Shown: positions 8,475 through 16,820, numbered from the stretch's first letter. The stretch is DNA of 64,000 nt from CAWJMD01 sp963700925 (GCA_963700925.1 OY969553.1:1922001-1986000), one strand, 5' to 3'. Translations and numbers: made by a program. Notes: generated from the letters alone by a model not told the origin.

Positions 8475-9100
8475 GACTGCTCCTGCAAGGCGGGCGGGCG
8501 AGCGTGATGGGTGCCGGCAGCGCGGTGGTCCGCGCCGTCGACCAGTTCTTGCGGGGCCTCGGTGAGACGGGCCAGCCGCGCTCTCGCACGGGCAAGCCGC
8601 GATCGGACGGTGCCGACCGGTACGCCCATCGCGACTGCGGCGGAGGCGTAGTCGAGGCCACCCCAGACACACAGGGCGAGTACCTCCTGGTCGCCAGGTC
8701 GCAGCTGGGTCAGCGCGCTGCGCAGGGCGCCGAGGCGCCGGGTGTCGTCGACCCGCGAGGCCACCTCGTCAGCCGGGTCGGGTTCGGGCGGGACGGTGGG
8801 GAGCCGGGCCAGGGCGGCTCGGTGGCGACTGGTGCTGCGGTGCCGCTTGAGCACCACACGGTGCGCGACCCCCAGCAGCCACGGCAGGGCCGACTCCTCG
8901 TGCAGCTTCACCCTGCGGCGATGTCGCCAGGCTTCGAGGAAGACGACGGACACCAGGTCCTGGGCGTCGTGCGGGTCGCCGGTACGAGCCCGGCAGTACC
9001 CGTGGACGGCCGAGGCGTGCCGGTCGAAGATGACGCCGAAGCACTCGGGCTCGCCGTCACCCGCTCGCCGCCAGAGCTCGCGGTCGGTCGGTTCTGTCAT
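8471..9100 (-). CDS. ECF RNA polymerase sigma factor
   Basis: 209 residues from the ATG at 9100. Region 2 at about 20-90 (FGVIFDRHASAVHGYC, then DAQDLVSVVFLEAWRHR, the -10 recognition helix) and region 4 at about 120-180 (LRPGDQEVLALCVWGGLDYASAAVAMGVPVGTVRSRLARARARL). Length and domain order are those of extracytoplasmic-function sigma factors. It is cotranscribed with a membrane protein that may sense and restrain it. Target promoters are unknown. The longer frame upstream of 9100 has no sigma features. Confidence 0.92.
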   Translation of the reverse strand: MTEPTDRELWRRAGDGEPECFGVIFDRHASAVHGYCRARTGDPHDAQDLVSVVFLEAWRHRRRVKLHEESALPWLLGVAHRVVLKRHRSTSRHRAALARLPTVPPEPDPADEVASRVDDTRRLGALRSALTQLRPGDQEVLALCVWGGLDYASAAVAMGVPVGTVRSRLARARARLARLTEAPQELVDGADHRAAGTHHARPPALQEQS

Positions 9101-9179
9101 GGGTTCCACACCCGGTAGTTCCCGCAGCGGCGAGCGAGTTCCCTGTTGATCGCGTCGGGTGCGCAGCGATGACCCGACG

Positions 9180-10418
9180 TCACGAGGCCCGGTGCAGATG
9201 CGCGAGCGCGGGTGCCAGGTCTCCGCGTGGCTCGACACGCACCGAGTCGAGCCCGAGCCAGTCGGCCATCTCGCCGAGATGCTCGCTGAGCTGCTCGGCG
9301 GTGTCGTCAGGGGCCCCGGGCTCGAGGTGAGCCGCCTTGACCAGCAGCACGCCGGCCTTGCGGTCGGCCTTCAGGTCGACACGGGCCACCAGCTCGTCAC
9401 CCAGCAGGAACGGCAACACGTAGTACCCGTACTTGCGCAGGTGCTCGGGTACGTAGATCTCGATGCGGTAGTGGAAGTCGAACACGTGCTCCGTGCGGCT
9501 GCGCTCCCAGACCACGGGGTCGAACGGGCTGAGCAGGGCGCGTGCTGACACCCGCCGCGGCAGCCGGGCGTCTCGGTGCAGGTACGCCTGCTTGTCCCAG
9601 CCCTCTACCGTCACGGGCATCAGCTCGCCGTCCTCGACGAGGCTCTTCAGAGCCGGCCGGCTGTGGTCGATGTGCATCCGGTAGTAGTCGCGCAGGCAGC
9701 CCTCCGTCGCGACGCCGTGCGACCTGGCGGCCCGGCGCACGAGCTCGCGGTGGGCCTCGAGGCCGCTGGGCTCTGGGGTTTCGAGGACTTCCGGTGGCAG
9801 CACCCGCTCCGGCAGGTCGTACAGCCGCTCGAACGCGCTGTTGCGACCGGCGACGGCCAGCTCACCGACCCAGAACAGGTATGAGAGGGCGCGCTGGGTG
9901 CCCGACCAGTTCCAGCCCCACTCGACCCTGGAGCGGGGCAGGCCGTCGTCGAGATCGCGGGAGGTCGACGCGCCTCGCTCACGCACCTCCTCCACCAGCG
10001 ACCGGACCAGCTCGGGCTGCTCCTCGAGAACCTGCCAGGTGCGCTCGCGGTTGCGGCGCATCCGCTGCTGCATGTGCGGCCACAGGTCGACCGGCATGTA
10101 CGAGGCGACGTGCGCCCAGTACTCGACCAGGCGGCGCGGACCCTGGTCGGAGGCACGGCGCAGGAGGTCGACGTCGTAGGGACCCATCCGGCTGAACAGG
10201 GGCATGAAGTGGGCACGGGCCAAGACGTTGACGGAGTCGATCTGCAGCACCCCGGTGCGGGCCACCGTGCGCGACAGCGTCCGCATCGTCGGTGGGTTGT
10301 GGGGTGGGTCGCAGAATCCCTGGGCGGCGAGCGTAATGCGCCGAGCCTCCGCGCGGCTCAGCGTGGTCCGGCGGCTCAGCGTGGTCCGGCGGGATGGCGT
10401 TGGCGTGACGGTGCTCAT
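9180..10418 (-). CDS. YcaQ/AlkX-family DNA glycosylase (winged helix)
   Basis: 412 residues. The HTH_42 family of winged-helix DNA glycosylases, which in E. coli (YcaQ/AlkX) and Streptomyces (AlkZ) unhook interstrand crosslinks and remove bulky alkyl bases. The catalytic motif is visible as QID in LQIDSVNVLARAHFMPLFSRMG (about 60-80); the QxD form matches the YcaQ/AlkX subtype and not the QxQ of AlkZ. C-terminal sections LLSPFDPVVWERSR and EPRGDLAPALAHL are also family hallmarks. The N-terminus contains a duplicated TTLSRR made by an 18-nt tandem repeat. Start: ATG at 10418, giving a leader of about 20 residues before the domain. Confidence 0.88.
   Translation of the reverse strand: MSTVTPTPSRRTTLSRRTTLSRAEARRITLAAQGFCDPPHNPPTMRTLSRTVARTGVLQIDSVNVLARAHFMPLFSRMGPYDVDLLRRASDQGPRRLVEYWAHVASYMPVDLWPHMQQRMRRNRERTWQVLEEQPELVRSLVEEVRERGASTSRDLDDGLPRSRVEWGWNWSGTQRALSYLFWVGELAVAGRNSAFERLYDLPERVLPPEVLETPEPSGLEAHRELVRRAARSHGVATEGCLRDYYRMHIDHSRPALKSLVEDGELMPVTVEGWDKQAYLHRDARLPRRVSARALLSPFDPVVWERSRTEHVFDFHYRIEIYVPEHLRKYGYYVLPFLLGDELVARVDLKADRKAGVLLVKAAHLEPGAPDDTAEQLSEHLGEMADWLGLDSVRVEPRGDLAPALAHLHRAS
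10354..10389. repeat. 18-nt tandem duplication inside the glycosylase gene
   Basis: Two perfect adjacent copies of the 18-mer CGGCTCAGCGTGGTCCGG, in frame, duplicating six residues (TTLSRR) near the N-terminus. Likely replication slippage; tolerated because it precedes the folded domain. Confidence 0.9.
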
Positions 10419-10569
10419 GACGTGCTCACGGCCGCCACTGTAGGTCGGCACCCCGACAACGAGGGGCCACGAGATCTCACGAACGGCACCATCCCGGTGG
10501 CGCAAGGTGCGTATCGCGAGGTCTCGCGGCGGCCGGTGGGGCTCGATGGAGCTACCTGCCGAGAGTCGG

Positions 10570-10983
10570 TCACGAGTCGGTGGAGTTCACCGCCACCGAC
10601 GACGTGACCAGCTCGCGCAGCACGTCCATGTCCACGTCCGAGAGCCGCTTGATGTAGAGGCACGACTTGCCGGTGCTGAACTTGCCGAGGCGGGCGAGCT
10701 GCTCGCCGTACCCGTCGTACCCCTCCATCAGGTAGAGCGTGAGGTTGGCCTTGCGCGGCGAGAACCCGATCACCATCCAGTCGATCTCGCGGCCGGTCGC
10801 GTAGCGCATGTGCCGCGAGCCGAAGCCGACGATGGAGTCGCCCCACATCACGGGCGGCTCCCCCGTGGTCTCGGACATCAGGTCACACACGACCTTCGCG
10901 TCGGCGCGTCGCTGCTCGTCCGCAACGGCCTCGAGGAAGGCCTGGACGTCGCCACCGCCCGCCGTGGTCTTGAGCTCAGCCAT
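10570..10983 (-). CDS. DUF1801 domain protein
   Basis: 137 residues, ATG start. A DUF1801 (YdhG-like) domain covers most of the protein. The GDSIVGFGSRHMRYATGREIDWMVIGFSPRKANLTLY stretch with 'WG...IVGFG' followed by 'GFSPRK.NLTLY' is the family signature. Biochemical function of the family is not established. The gene start overlaps the end of the lycopene cyclase gene by 8 nt, so both are probably on one transcript, although no functional link is evident. Confidence 0.85.
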   Translation of the reverse strand: MAELKTTAGGGDVQAFLEAVADEQRRADAKVVCDLMSETTGEPPVMWGDSIVGFGSRHMRYATGREIDWMVIGFSPRKANLTLYLMEGYDGYGEQLARLGKFSTGKSCLYIKRLSDVDMDVLRELVTSSVAVNSTDS

Positions 10984-12211
10984 CCCTCGAGGATACGACC
11001 AGGGAGGCCATGGACCGCAGCATCGGCAGAGTCCGCACGCTACGCATCACGGCGAGCTCCTCGCCCATCGTGCTCGCGCCGTCGAGGAAGTCGAGCACTC
11101 GCCCGATCGGGTTGCGCGCGAACAGCTCTGGGAAGAACTGCGTACCGTCGACCAGACCCGAGTCGATGCCCTTGAGCAACACCGAGTCGATTCGACGGTG
11201 CCGTGCCGGGTAGGCACGCGGCGGCTCTGGCACCTGGCCCGTGCGCAGCAGCGCGGCGACGCCCCGCGCCTGCCGCTGCATGGCGGCGAAGGTGTATCCG
11301 GTCGAGGGTCGCGTGGCGCCACCCGCGGTGCCGATCCGGAACACCCGTCGGCCGGCCCTGGTCGAGTGCCGTGCGTCCGTCATCGGGATGGCGCCGGTCT
11401 CGGTGTGCTCGACCGTCCGGGCGCCCGAAGGCCCGGCGACCCGATCGAGGTATGCGCCGAGCGACGTCGCGTACCCGGCGTCGTCGAGCCTCGTCCGCGA
11501 GAACTCGGTGTACTCCACCAGCGCACGGTCTGCAGCCATCGGCAGGCAGTACCCGAACGACAGGCCGTGCCCGGGCTGGGCGGTTCTCAGGTCCATCAGG
11601 ACTGCCCCTTCGGGAGCGAACCGCGGTTCGTCGGTGCGGACGATGACCCCCCTGAAGTGCTGCAGCAGAGTGGTTCTCGCCCTCGGTGCTGGTCGAGGAG
11701 GCGTCGAGTCGAATACCCACTCAGCCTCCACAACCCTTGTCGCAGTGCGTACCTGGGCGGTCACGTCGCCGTCCACAACGTCAACGGCCTGCTCGGTCAG
11801 CCACTGCACCTCGACCCCGGCGTCGGGGTCGGCGGCCGCCGCGTGGACCAGCTCGTAGAAGTCCCCGCTCCGTACCATCGCGTAGCACCGGCCTGCGCCG
11901 CCCAGGTCGAGCTCGACACGACGACCCGGCCCGTGGACGGTCAGCGTCGTCCACGCGTGGTCGACCGCCGGCCACAGGCTCGACGTCGCAGTGTCTGCCG
12001 CGGGGTCGACGCGCTCCCAGTAGCACCACGTTCGGTCGTGGGGACGGTCGACGAGGCGGTCGCAGGGGTCGAGCACCACGACGCGCAGCGGGCCGGCGCG
12101 CCCCCGTCCGGCCAAGGACTCGTCGGACCGCAACCGGCAGAGCTGGAACAGCAGGGACATCGCCGCGCCGCCCCCGCCGACGAGGGCGATGTCGGCCCGG
12201 ATGCGCTCCAC
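10976..12211 (-). CDS. crtY: Lycopene beta-cyclase family FAD protein (CrtY)
   Basis: 411 residues, GTG start. N-terminal dinucleotide-binding loop ADIALVGGGGAAMSLL (about 5-20), VVLDPCDR, and the family-specific HDRTWCYWE segment. Then DLRTAQPGHGLSFGYCLPM with FxY-like residues, EYTEFSR, and GTAGGATRPSTGYTFAAMQRQA near residue 310. This profile is that of bacterial CrtY-type lycopene cyclases, which form beta-ionone rings at the ends of lycopene using reduced FAD without net redox change. No other carotenoid gene (crtE, crtB, crtI) is in this window, so the pathway partners must lie elsewhere. An IPP isomerase lies 28 kb away. Confidence 0.85.
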   Translation of the reverse strand: MERIRADIALVGGGGAAMSLLFQLCRLRSDESLAGRGRAGPLRVVVLDPCDRLVDRPHDRTWCYWERVDPAADTATSSLWPAVDHAWTTLTVHGPGRRVELDLGGAGRCYAMVRSGDFYELVHAAAADPDAGVEVQWLTEQAVDVVDGDVTAQVRTATRVVEAEWVFDSTPPRPAPRARTTLLQHFRGVIVRTDEPRFAPEGAVLMDLRTAQPGHGLSFGYCLPMAADRALVEYTEFSRTRLDDAGYATSLGAYLDRVAGPSGARTVEHTETGAIPMTDARHSTRAGRRVFRIGTAGGATRPSTGYTFAAMQRQARGVAALLRTGQVPEPPRAYPARHRRIDSVLLKGIDSGLVDGTQFFPELFARNPIGRVLDFLDGASTMGEELAVMRSVRTLPMLRSMASLVVSSRDG

Positions 12212-12267
12212 GGGCAGATTCTCGCAGCGGTAGGGCGTGCAGGCTGTCGGCGCAGTAGCGTCGAAGC

Positions 12268-12828
12268 GTGCCGCGACCTACGGACGAGGACGATCCCGCC
12301 GACCCTCGGTTCAGCGATCCGACCTGGGTGGCCCGGTACCGGCTGCTGCCGCGGCCGAGCCTCTCCGCTGTCCTCAACTCGCCGGCCTTCTCGCGCTGCC
12401 GTCGCGAGGCCGAGCACGTCGTGCAGGACCCCGTCGCCCTGCGCGACCTGGCCCACAAGGTCAGGCTGACCATCGGTCGCGCCGGGCCGCTCGACGCGGT
12501 GGTCGCCCAGGTGCTGGCGGGCGAACAGTTCCTGCTGCACGTTGCCGACGAGCTGTCGAAGGGCGAGTGGGTCTGGGCGCTCGAGGGCGACGCCGAGCTC
12601 GGTGAGACCGGCCACCTGCCGGAGCCGGATCCACCCCCCGACGGGGCTGGGCAGTCGCCGGCGGTACGGGCACGCCGCCGCCTACTCGTCGCGTCCCTTC
12701 TCTACCTCGTGCTCGTGGAGGACCTGAGACCGGACGACCTGCCGGGCGGTTTCGTCGACGACGCGCTCCTGATCACCTGGGTGTCGGGCGTCGCGGCTCG
12801 CGAGCTGTCTCCGTATCTCAACGACTGA
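12268..12828 (+). CDS. Hypothetical protein, possible DUF1232-like segment
   Basis: 186 residues from a GTG, divergent from the lycopene cyclase gene. Mostly helical and charged. The C-terminal part (about 135-175, RRLLVASLLYLVLVEDLRPDD... followed by GGFVDDALLITWV) resembles the hydrophobic 'LYL..P.DLIPD..P..G..DD' core of YkvA/DUF1232 proteins, but the match is by eye and only partial. The rest is not recognised. Function unknown. Confidence 0.65.
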   Translation: MPRPTDEDDPADPRFSDPTWVARYRLLPRPSLSAVLNSPAFSRCRREAEHVVQDPVALRDLAHKVRLTIGRAGPLDAVVAQVLAGEQFLLHVADELSKGEWVWALEGDAELGETGHLPEPDPPPDGAGQSPAVRARRRLLVASLLYLVLVEDLRPDDLPGGFVDDALLITWVSGVAARELSPYLND

Positions 12829-12875
12829 GGGTCTGACGGACGTCCCCAAGACGCCGAGCGGTGGGAGGATGCCCC

Positions 12876-13427
12876 ATGTTGTTCGGTGAGCGCGTGACGC
12901 TCCGGCCCCTGCGGAAGGCCGACCTCGACTGGTTCTACGAAGGCAACGTGGACCTTCGCAACCGCGGCGAATACTTCCCGCGCCGGACCCCGTCCGAGAC
13001 GAAGATCCGCACGGCCTTCGCCGGGGACGGGCTGTGGGCCGAGCACGAGGGAACGCTGGTCATCGAGGTTCCCGACGGGCCGCGCGTCGGGCACATCGAG
13101 TTCTACCGTCCGATCAGCTACCTGGACGCCTACGAGCTGAGCTACCTGCTCTACGACCCCGGTCAGGCCGGCCACGGGTACGTGTCCGAGTCCGTCCGCC
13201 TGCTCACCGACTACCTGTTCGAGACGCGGCACCTGGGCAGGGTCGAGCTGCGGATCCACCCCGACAACTACGCCTCACGACGCATCGCCGAGAAGTGCGG
13301 TTACGTGCTCGACGGCACCACACGTGGAGCCTGGTACCACGACGGGCGCAACCACGACATCGTCCTCTACGGGTGCCTGCGAAGCGACTGGGAGGTCGAT
13401 CCGAGCCGGGCCGGTCGGCGCGCCTAG
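12876..13427 (+). CDS. GNAT-family N-acetyltransferase (RimJ-like)
   Basis: 183 residues. ATG at 12876, with GGGAGG upstream (the GTG at 12861 would consume that site). GNAT fold: VTLRPLRKADLDWF at the start, the acetyl-CoA loop LYDPGQAGHGYVSESVRLL (about 95-110; Q-x-x-GHG form), and LGRVELRIHPDNYASRRIAEKCGYVLDGTTRGAW, which is the RimJ/RimL signature including N-x-x-S. Probably acetylates a protein N terminus or small amine; substrate not predictable. Its stop codon overlaps that of the convergent ABC permease at the palindrome CTAG. Confidence 0.88.
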   Translation: MLFGERVTLRPLRKADLDWFYEGNVDLRNRGEYFPRRTPSETKIRTAFAGDGLWAEHEGTLVIEVPDGPRVGHIEFYRPISYLDAYELSYLLYDPGQAGHGYVSESVRLLTDYLFETRHLGRVELRIHPDNYASRRIAEKCGYVLDGTTRGAWYHDGRNHDIVLYGCLRSDWEVDPSRAGRRA

Positions 13428-14224
13428 CGGAAGCGTCGGCCCTCGTCGCGGCGGTAGGCCCAGACGGCGAAGACGGCCAGGGCAACGGTCCAGACGCCGA
13501 GGCAGACCACGACGCGCTGGGGTGGCCCGTCCATCCCCAGTGCCCCGACCACAAGGTCGCGGCCGCCTCGCGAGGGCAGCAGCGTCGAGAAGCTCTCGAG
13601 CCACTTCGGGAAGAGCTCCGGCGGCAGGAACAGCCCGCCGGCGAAGGCCAGGGGTAGGAAGAGCATCTGCACCACCGGCAGCGCAGCCTTGACCGAGAGC
13701 AGATGACCGAGCCCGATCCCCATCAGGAGGAAGGGGAAGCCGGCGACCGTCATGGCCGCCAAGCCCCACCCGATCTGACCGAGGCTGAACGTCGCCGCGG
13801 TGAGGAGCACCGCGAACAAGCCGACCACGCTCACTCCGACCAGGGCGAAGGCCAGGCCCGTCAGGATGCGAGCCCCGAGCCGTGGCAGCACGCCTGCAGA
13901 CAGGGTGCGCAGGTACGGGTCCCACGGTGTTCCGCGGTCCTCGGCTCCGCCGAGCCCGAACGTGAACAGGCACACCGAGAGCACGGAGACCAGCGCGAGC
14001 TGCCCGGCGGCGCCCACAGCGGCGTCGGCGTTGTCACGCACTGCCGCCATCGGCACCACGAAGAAGAGGAACGAGATCGCCGGGAACACCACGTTGCCGA
14101 CGATCGCCATCGGGATCCTGAACTGCTCGATCATCTGGTACTTGGTGTGCAGCAACAGCAACCGCCAGGGCGACGGCACGGCGTGGGGTGCAAGTGCGCT
14201 GGGCTGTTTCGTCGTGGTGGTCAT
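13424..14224 (-). CDS. ABC transporter permease (ABC-2 type)
   Basis: 266 residues, ATG start overlapping the ATPase stop as ATGA. About six membrane helices: an N-terminal one near 35-60, then four in the middle, and a last helix at about 235-255, ending in RRDEGRRFR. Topology and partner gene fit ABC-2 exporters of drugs or lipids. Last gene of a four-gene operon (membrane protein, winged-helix regulator, ATPase, permease). Substrate unknown. Confidence 0.85.
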   Translation of the reverse strand: MTTTTKQPSALAPHAVPSPWRLLLLHTKYQMIEQFRIPMAIVGNVVFPAISFLFFVVPMAAVRDNADAAVGAAGQLALVSVLSVCLFTFGLGGAEDRGTPWDPYLRTLSAGVLPRLGARILTGLAFALVGVSVVGLFAVLLTAATFSLGQIGWGLAAMTVAGFPFLLMGIGLGHLLSVKAALPVVQMLFLPLAFAGGLFLPPELFPKWLESFSTLLPSRGGRDLVVGALGMDGPPQRVVVCLGVWTVALAVFAVWAYRRDEGRRFR

Positions 14225-15186
14225 GCCGACACCTCCGTGCGGTCTGAGCGGGACGGCTTGGACACGTCGGCAGGGTCGCCGGCGTCGCGGGTGTCGCCGG
14301 TGTCGCCGGTGTCGCCGGTGAGCGAGAGGAACGCCTCTTCGAGGGACGTTGACGCCACCTCGAGGTCGGTGAAGTCGGTGCCGCTGCTCACCAGAGCGCG
14401 CACCAGCTCGTCGGAGTTGGTCGTCAGGACGTGGCTTCGACCACCTGACTCGGTTCGGCTGCGCACGCCCGGGAGCCCGTCGAGCACGCCCGGTTCGTCA
14501 ACGTTCACACTGACTTTGCGGACGTCGACCCGAGCGCGGACGGCGGCCAGCGAGTCGTCGACCAGCACCCTGCCGTGGTCGATCACCACGACCCGCTGCG
14601 CCAGCGCCTGCACCTCTTCGAGGTAGTGGCTGGTCAGCAGCACCGTGCCGCCGCCGGCGTGGAAGTCGCGAATCGCCTGCCACAGCACATGGCGTGCATC
14701 GACGTCGAGGCCGGTCGTCGGCTCGTCGAGCACCACCAGGCGCGGCCGTCCGACGAAAGCGAGAGCGACTGCAAGACGGCGCTTCTGGCCGCCCGACAGG
14801 CCACCGGTCTGGCGGCGCGAGAGGTCGGCGAGACCGAACTGCTCGAGCAGTTCTCCGGGTGGCACGGGGTCGAGGTGGTGACCGGCGACGAAGTCGACGA
14901 CCTCGCGCACGCGCAACGAGCTGGGCAGCCCGGTCTCCTGCGGCGTGCTGCCGACCTGGCTGCGGCGCACGGCGTCCCTGGGGTCGCCGCCGAACAGCTC
15001 GACGTTCCCCGAGTTCGGACGGCGCAGCCCCAGCAGCAGGCTGATCAGCGTGGACTTGCCGGCGCCGTTCGGACCGAGCAGGCCGATCAGCTGACCGGCC
15101 GGCACGTCGAGGCTCACCCCGTCCAGCGCAGTCGTGGACGTGAACGTCTTGGTGACGTTGACGGCCCGGGCCAGGATCTCGCTCAT
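14221..15186 (-). CDS. ABC transporter ATP-binding protein
   Basis: 321 residues. Walker A GPNGAGKST near 37-45, Q loop around GSTPQETGLPSSL, signature GLSGGQKRRLAVALAF, Walker B RLVVLDEPTTGLD, and switch His in LLTSHYLEE. A C-terminal accessory region of about 80 residues follows, as in DrrA/CcmA-type ATPases that drive ABC-2 export. The tail carries a (TGD)3 tract coded by a 9-nt tandem repeat (14291-14317) and is not conserved-looking. Overlaps both neighbours by 4 nt. Confidence 0.93.
   Translation of the reverse strand: MSEILARAVNVTKTFTSTTALDGVSLDVPAGQLIGLLGPNGAGKSTLISLLLGLRRPNSGNVELFGGDPRDAVRRSQVGSTPQETGLPSSLRVREVVDFVAGHHLDPVPPGELLEQFGLADLSRRQTGGLSGGQKRRLAVALAFVGRPRLVVLDEPTTGLDVDARHVLWQAIRDFHAGGGTVLLTSHYLEEVQALAQRVVVIDHGRVLVDDSLAAVRARVDVRKVSVNVDEPGVLDGLPGVRSRTESGGRSHVLTTNSDELVRALVSSGTDFTDLEVASTSLEEAFLSLTGDTGDTGDTRDAGDPADVSKPSRSDRTEVSA
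14291..14317. repeat. 9-nt tandem repeat in ABC ATPase tail
   Basis: Three adjacent perfect copies of GTGTCGCCG followed by a partial one, coding repeated Thr-Gly-Asp at the C-terminus of the ATPase. In-frame slippage-type array outside the catalytic domain. Confidence 0.85.
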
Positions 15187-15491
15187 TGCCCTCTTCCTCC
15201 GATGATCTCGCGAAGTGCGGTCAGGTAGTCCTCGTACGCGCGCCGACCGGCGCGGGTCAGCGAAACGTAGGTGACAGGCGTTCTGCCGGAATGGGTCTTG
15301 GTGACCTCCACGTAGCCGGCCTCCTCGATCTTGCGCAGGTGGGTCGACAGGTTGCCGGCGGTCATCTCGAGCAGCTGCTGGAGCCGCGGAAAGGTGATGC
15401 GGTCTGAGTCGGGCAGCGCAGCCAGTGTCGTCATCACTCGAAGCCTGGCCTGCGCGTGGATGACCGGATCGAGCTCGGTGCTCGCTGTCAT
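15183..15491 (-). CDS. Winged-helix transcriptional regulator
   Basis: 102 residues from the ATG at 15491 (4-nt overlap with both neighbours). Compact winged helix: RLRVMTTLAALPD, FPRLQQLLEMTAGNLSTHLRKIEEAGYVEVTKT (recognition helix about 45-60), HSGRTPVTYVSLTRAGRRAYEDYL. This is the 'transcriptional regulator' family often found beside ABC-2 exporters in actinobacteria (HTH_27/DUF2087-like single-domain type). It probably represses its own operon in response to the transported compound (inference). Confidence 0.88.
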   Translation of the reverse strand: MTASTELDPVIHAQARLRVMTTLAALPDSDRITFPRLQQLLEMTAGNLSTHLRKIEEAGYVEVTKTHSGRTPVTYVSLTRAGRRAYEDYLTALREIIGGRGQ

Positions 15492-16132
15492 CGTCTGCGT
15501 CGCAAGGTGAACCACGCTGCCATCACGAGGAACCCGCCGCCGCCGGCCAGGGCCATCACGACGTTGAACCCGGGTAGGCCGAGGAACCCGCCGATCCCGG
15601 TGCACACCAGGATCCAGACGCCGATGCCGAACAGGTACACGTCCTTCCAGACGGCCCCACCCATCATCTGCATCACGCCCACCAGCAGGCACGACAGCAG
15701 GGGCCACAACAGGTTCGTGAGCTCCTGAGGGGCGCCCGCGCGGTCGATCCCCAGCATCACCACGAAGAGCGCCCCGAACGCGAGGGTCCAGCACCAGCCG
15801 TACATGGCGCCGCGCAGCTGCTCTTCCCCACGGAGGCCGCGGCTCGCCCTGATGCTGTGCCACATGGTGACCGCCATCGCGCTCACGATCAGCACGCCGA
15901 AGGTGGCCCCGACGACGCCACGCGGGATGTCGAGCAGGCGGCTGCCGTCAGCGTCGTTCTCAGTGAGGGCCCACAGGCCGAAGCCGAGCAGCCATGCGAC
16001 ACCCCAGACGCCGTACAGGACTACGGGGTTCACGTCGGTCTGGGCCTCGACGCGGGATCGCTGTGCCTCGATCAGGGCCAGGCTCTGCTCGGGTGTCAGA
16101 GAGTCGTCGTCCAGCATCTCGTCCCGAGCCAT
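15488..16132 (-). CDS. Multi-pass membrane protein of the ABC operon
   Basis: 214 residues. The ATG at 16132 follows AGGAGG by about 8 nt; a GTG one codon earlier is also possible. The cytosolic N-terminus (TPEQSLALIEAQRSRVEAQ) is followed by five to six hydrophobic helices. This family (N-terminal amphipathic helix, then helices with GVWGVAWLLGFGLWAL) recurs upstream of small winged-helix regulators and ABC exporters in Actinobacteria. Function unknown; may be part of the transporter or a sensor. First gene of the operon. Confidence 0.75.
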   Translation of the reverse strand: MARDEMLDDDSLTPEQSLALIEAQRSRVEAQTDVNPVVLYGVWGVAWLLGFGLWALTENDADGSRLLDIPRGVVGATFGVLIVSAMAVTMWHSIRASRGLRGEEQLRGAMYGWCWTLAFGALFVVMLGIDRAGAPQELTNLLWPLLSCLLVGVMQMMGGAVWKDVYLFGIGVWILVCTGIGGFLGLPGFNVVMALAGGGGFLVMAAWFTLRRRR

Positions 16133-16144
16133 CACTCTGCGCCT

Positions 16145-16172
16145 CCTAGAAGTTTGTACTGCAAAGTACTCT
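16145..16172. promoter_or_regulatory. Candidate operator/promoter of the ABC operon
   Basis: Just upstream of the AGGAGG of the membrane-protein gene, the leftward strand reads AGTACTTTGCAGTACAAACT, with two AGTAC blocks 11 bp apart. Such TACTTTGnnnTAC sequences look like binding sites for small winged-helix repressors. Assigned by position and repeat structure only. Confidence 0.35.
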
Positions 16173-16208
16173 GCGGACGGGTGGAGCGCAAGGGTCCTGT
16201 TTGCGCGA

Positions 16209-16281
16209 GCCTCGTTAACGAGGCGTAGGCACCGTTAACGAGGCTGGCGAGCCTCGTGAACGTGGGCCAAGCCTCGTGAAG
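16209..16281. repeat. GCCTCGTKAAC repeat cluster
   Basis: A perfect 16-bp palindrome GCCTCGTTAACGAGGC (16209-16224) followed by three half-site copies: CCGTTAACGAGGC (16232-16244, inverted), GAGCCTCGTGAAC (16249-16261) and AAGCCTCGTGAAG (16269-16281), roughly 20 bp apart. Lies between the acetyltransferase stop (16320) and the ABC operon start (16132), so it is either an operator array or a 3'-end structure. Confidence 0.7.
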
Positions 16282-16319
16282 TTGGGGTGGACGGGGGGCG
16301 CCTCAGGGGCCAGCGGGCC

Positions 16320-16820
16320 TCACTCGTCGAGCAGGCGCTCCACGACGACGACGTCGCGCCACTCACCGTCGAGGCGGGCGTGGCGTCGGTGAATGCCCAC
16401 CTCGCTGAACCCTAGCCGCGCGAGAAGGGCTCTGCTGGCGGCGTTCTCGACGAACACCCGGCTCGTGACCTTGTGCACGCCGGCCGTTGCGGCGGCTTGG
16501 AGCAGAGCGCCCATCAGCACCGTGCCGATCCCCCGTCCGCGAACATCGGGGTCCAGGTACACCGAGAACTCCGCGACCGAGCTGTAGGCCGCCCGCGGGC
16601 TGTAGGGCGTGAGCCACGCCGCCCCGCGAACCTGGTCGGTCTCGTCGACGGCCACCACGGTGGGGTGCGTCGAGGCAGCCGTGCGCATCCGGTCGAGCAC
16701 GTCCGTGGCGGCGCGGGGCTCGGTCTCGAACGTGGCGCCGCGCTCCTCGATGCCCACCGTCCAGACCCGCGCGATCCCGTCGGCGTCGCGCTCGGTGGCG
16801 GGCCGAACGCTGATCCGCAT
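16320..16820 (-). CDS. GNAT acetyltransferase, phosphinothricin-type
   Basis: 166 residues from the ATG at 16820. GNAT fold with RPATERDADGIARVW at the N-terminus, TFETEPR, AEFSVYLDPDVRGRGIGTVLMGALL (acetyl-CoA loop RGRGIG at about 95-105), and FVENAASRALLARLGFSEVGIHRRHARLDGEWRD, the last being characteristic of the Pat/Bar/YwnH group that acetylates phosphinothricin, methionine sulfone or related amines. The real substrate is unknown. Confidence 0.88.
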   Translation of the reverse strand: MRISVRPATERDADGIARVWTVGIEERGATFETEPRAATDVLDRMRTAASTHPTVVAVDETDQVRGAAWLTPYSPRAAYSSVAEFSVYLDPDVRGRGIGTVLMGALLQAAATAGVHKVTSRVFVENAASRALLARLGFSEVGIHRRHARLDGEWRDVVVVERLLDE

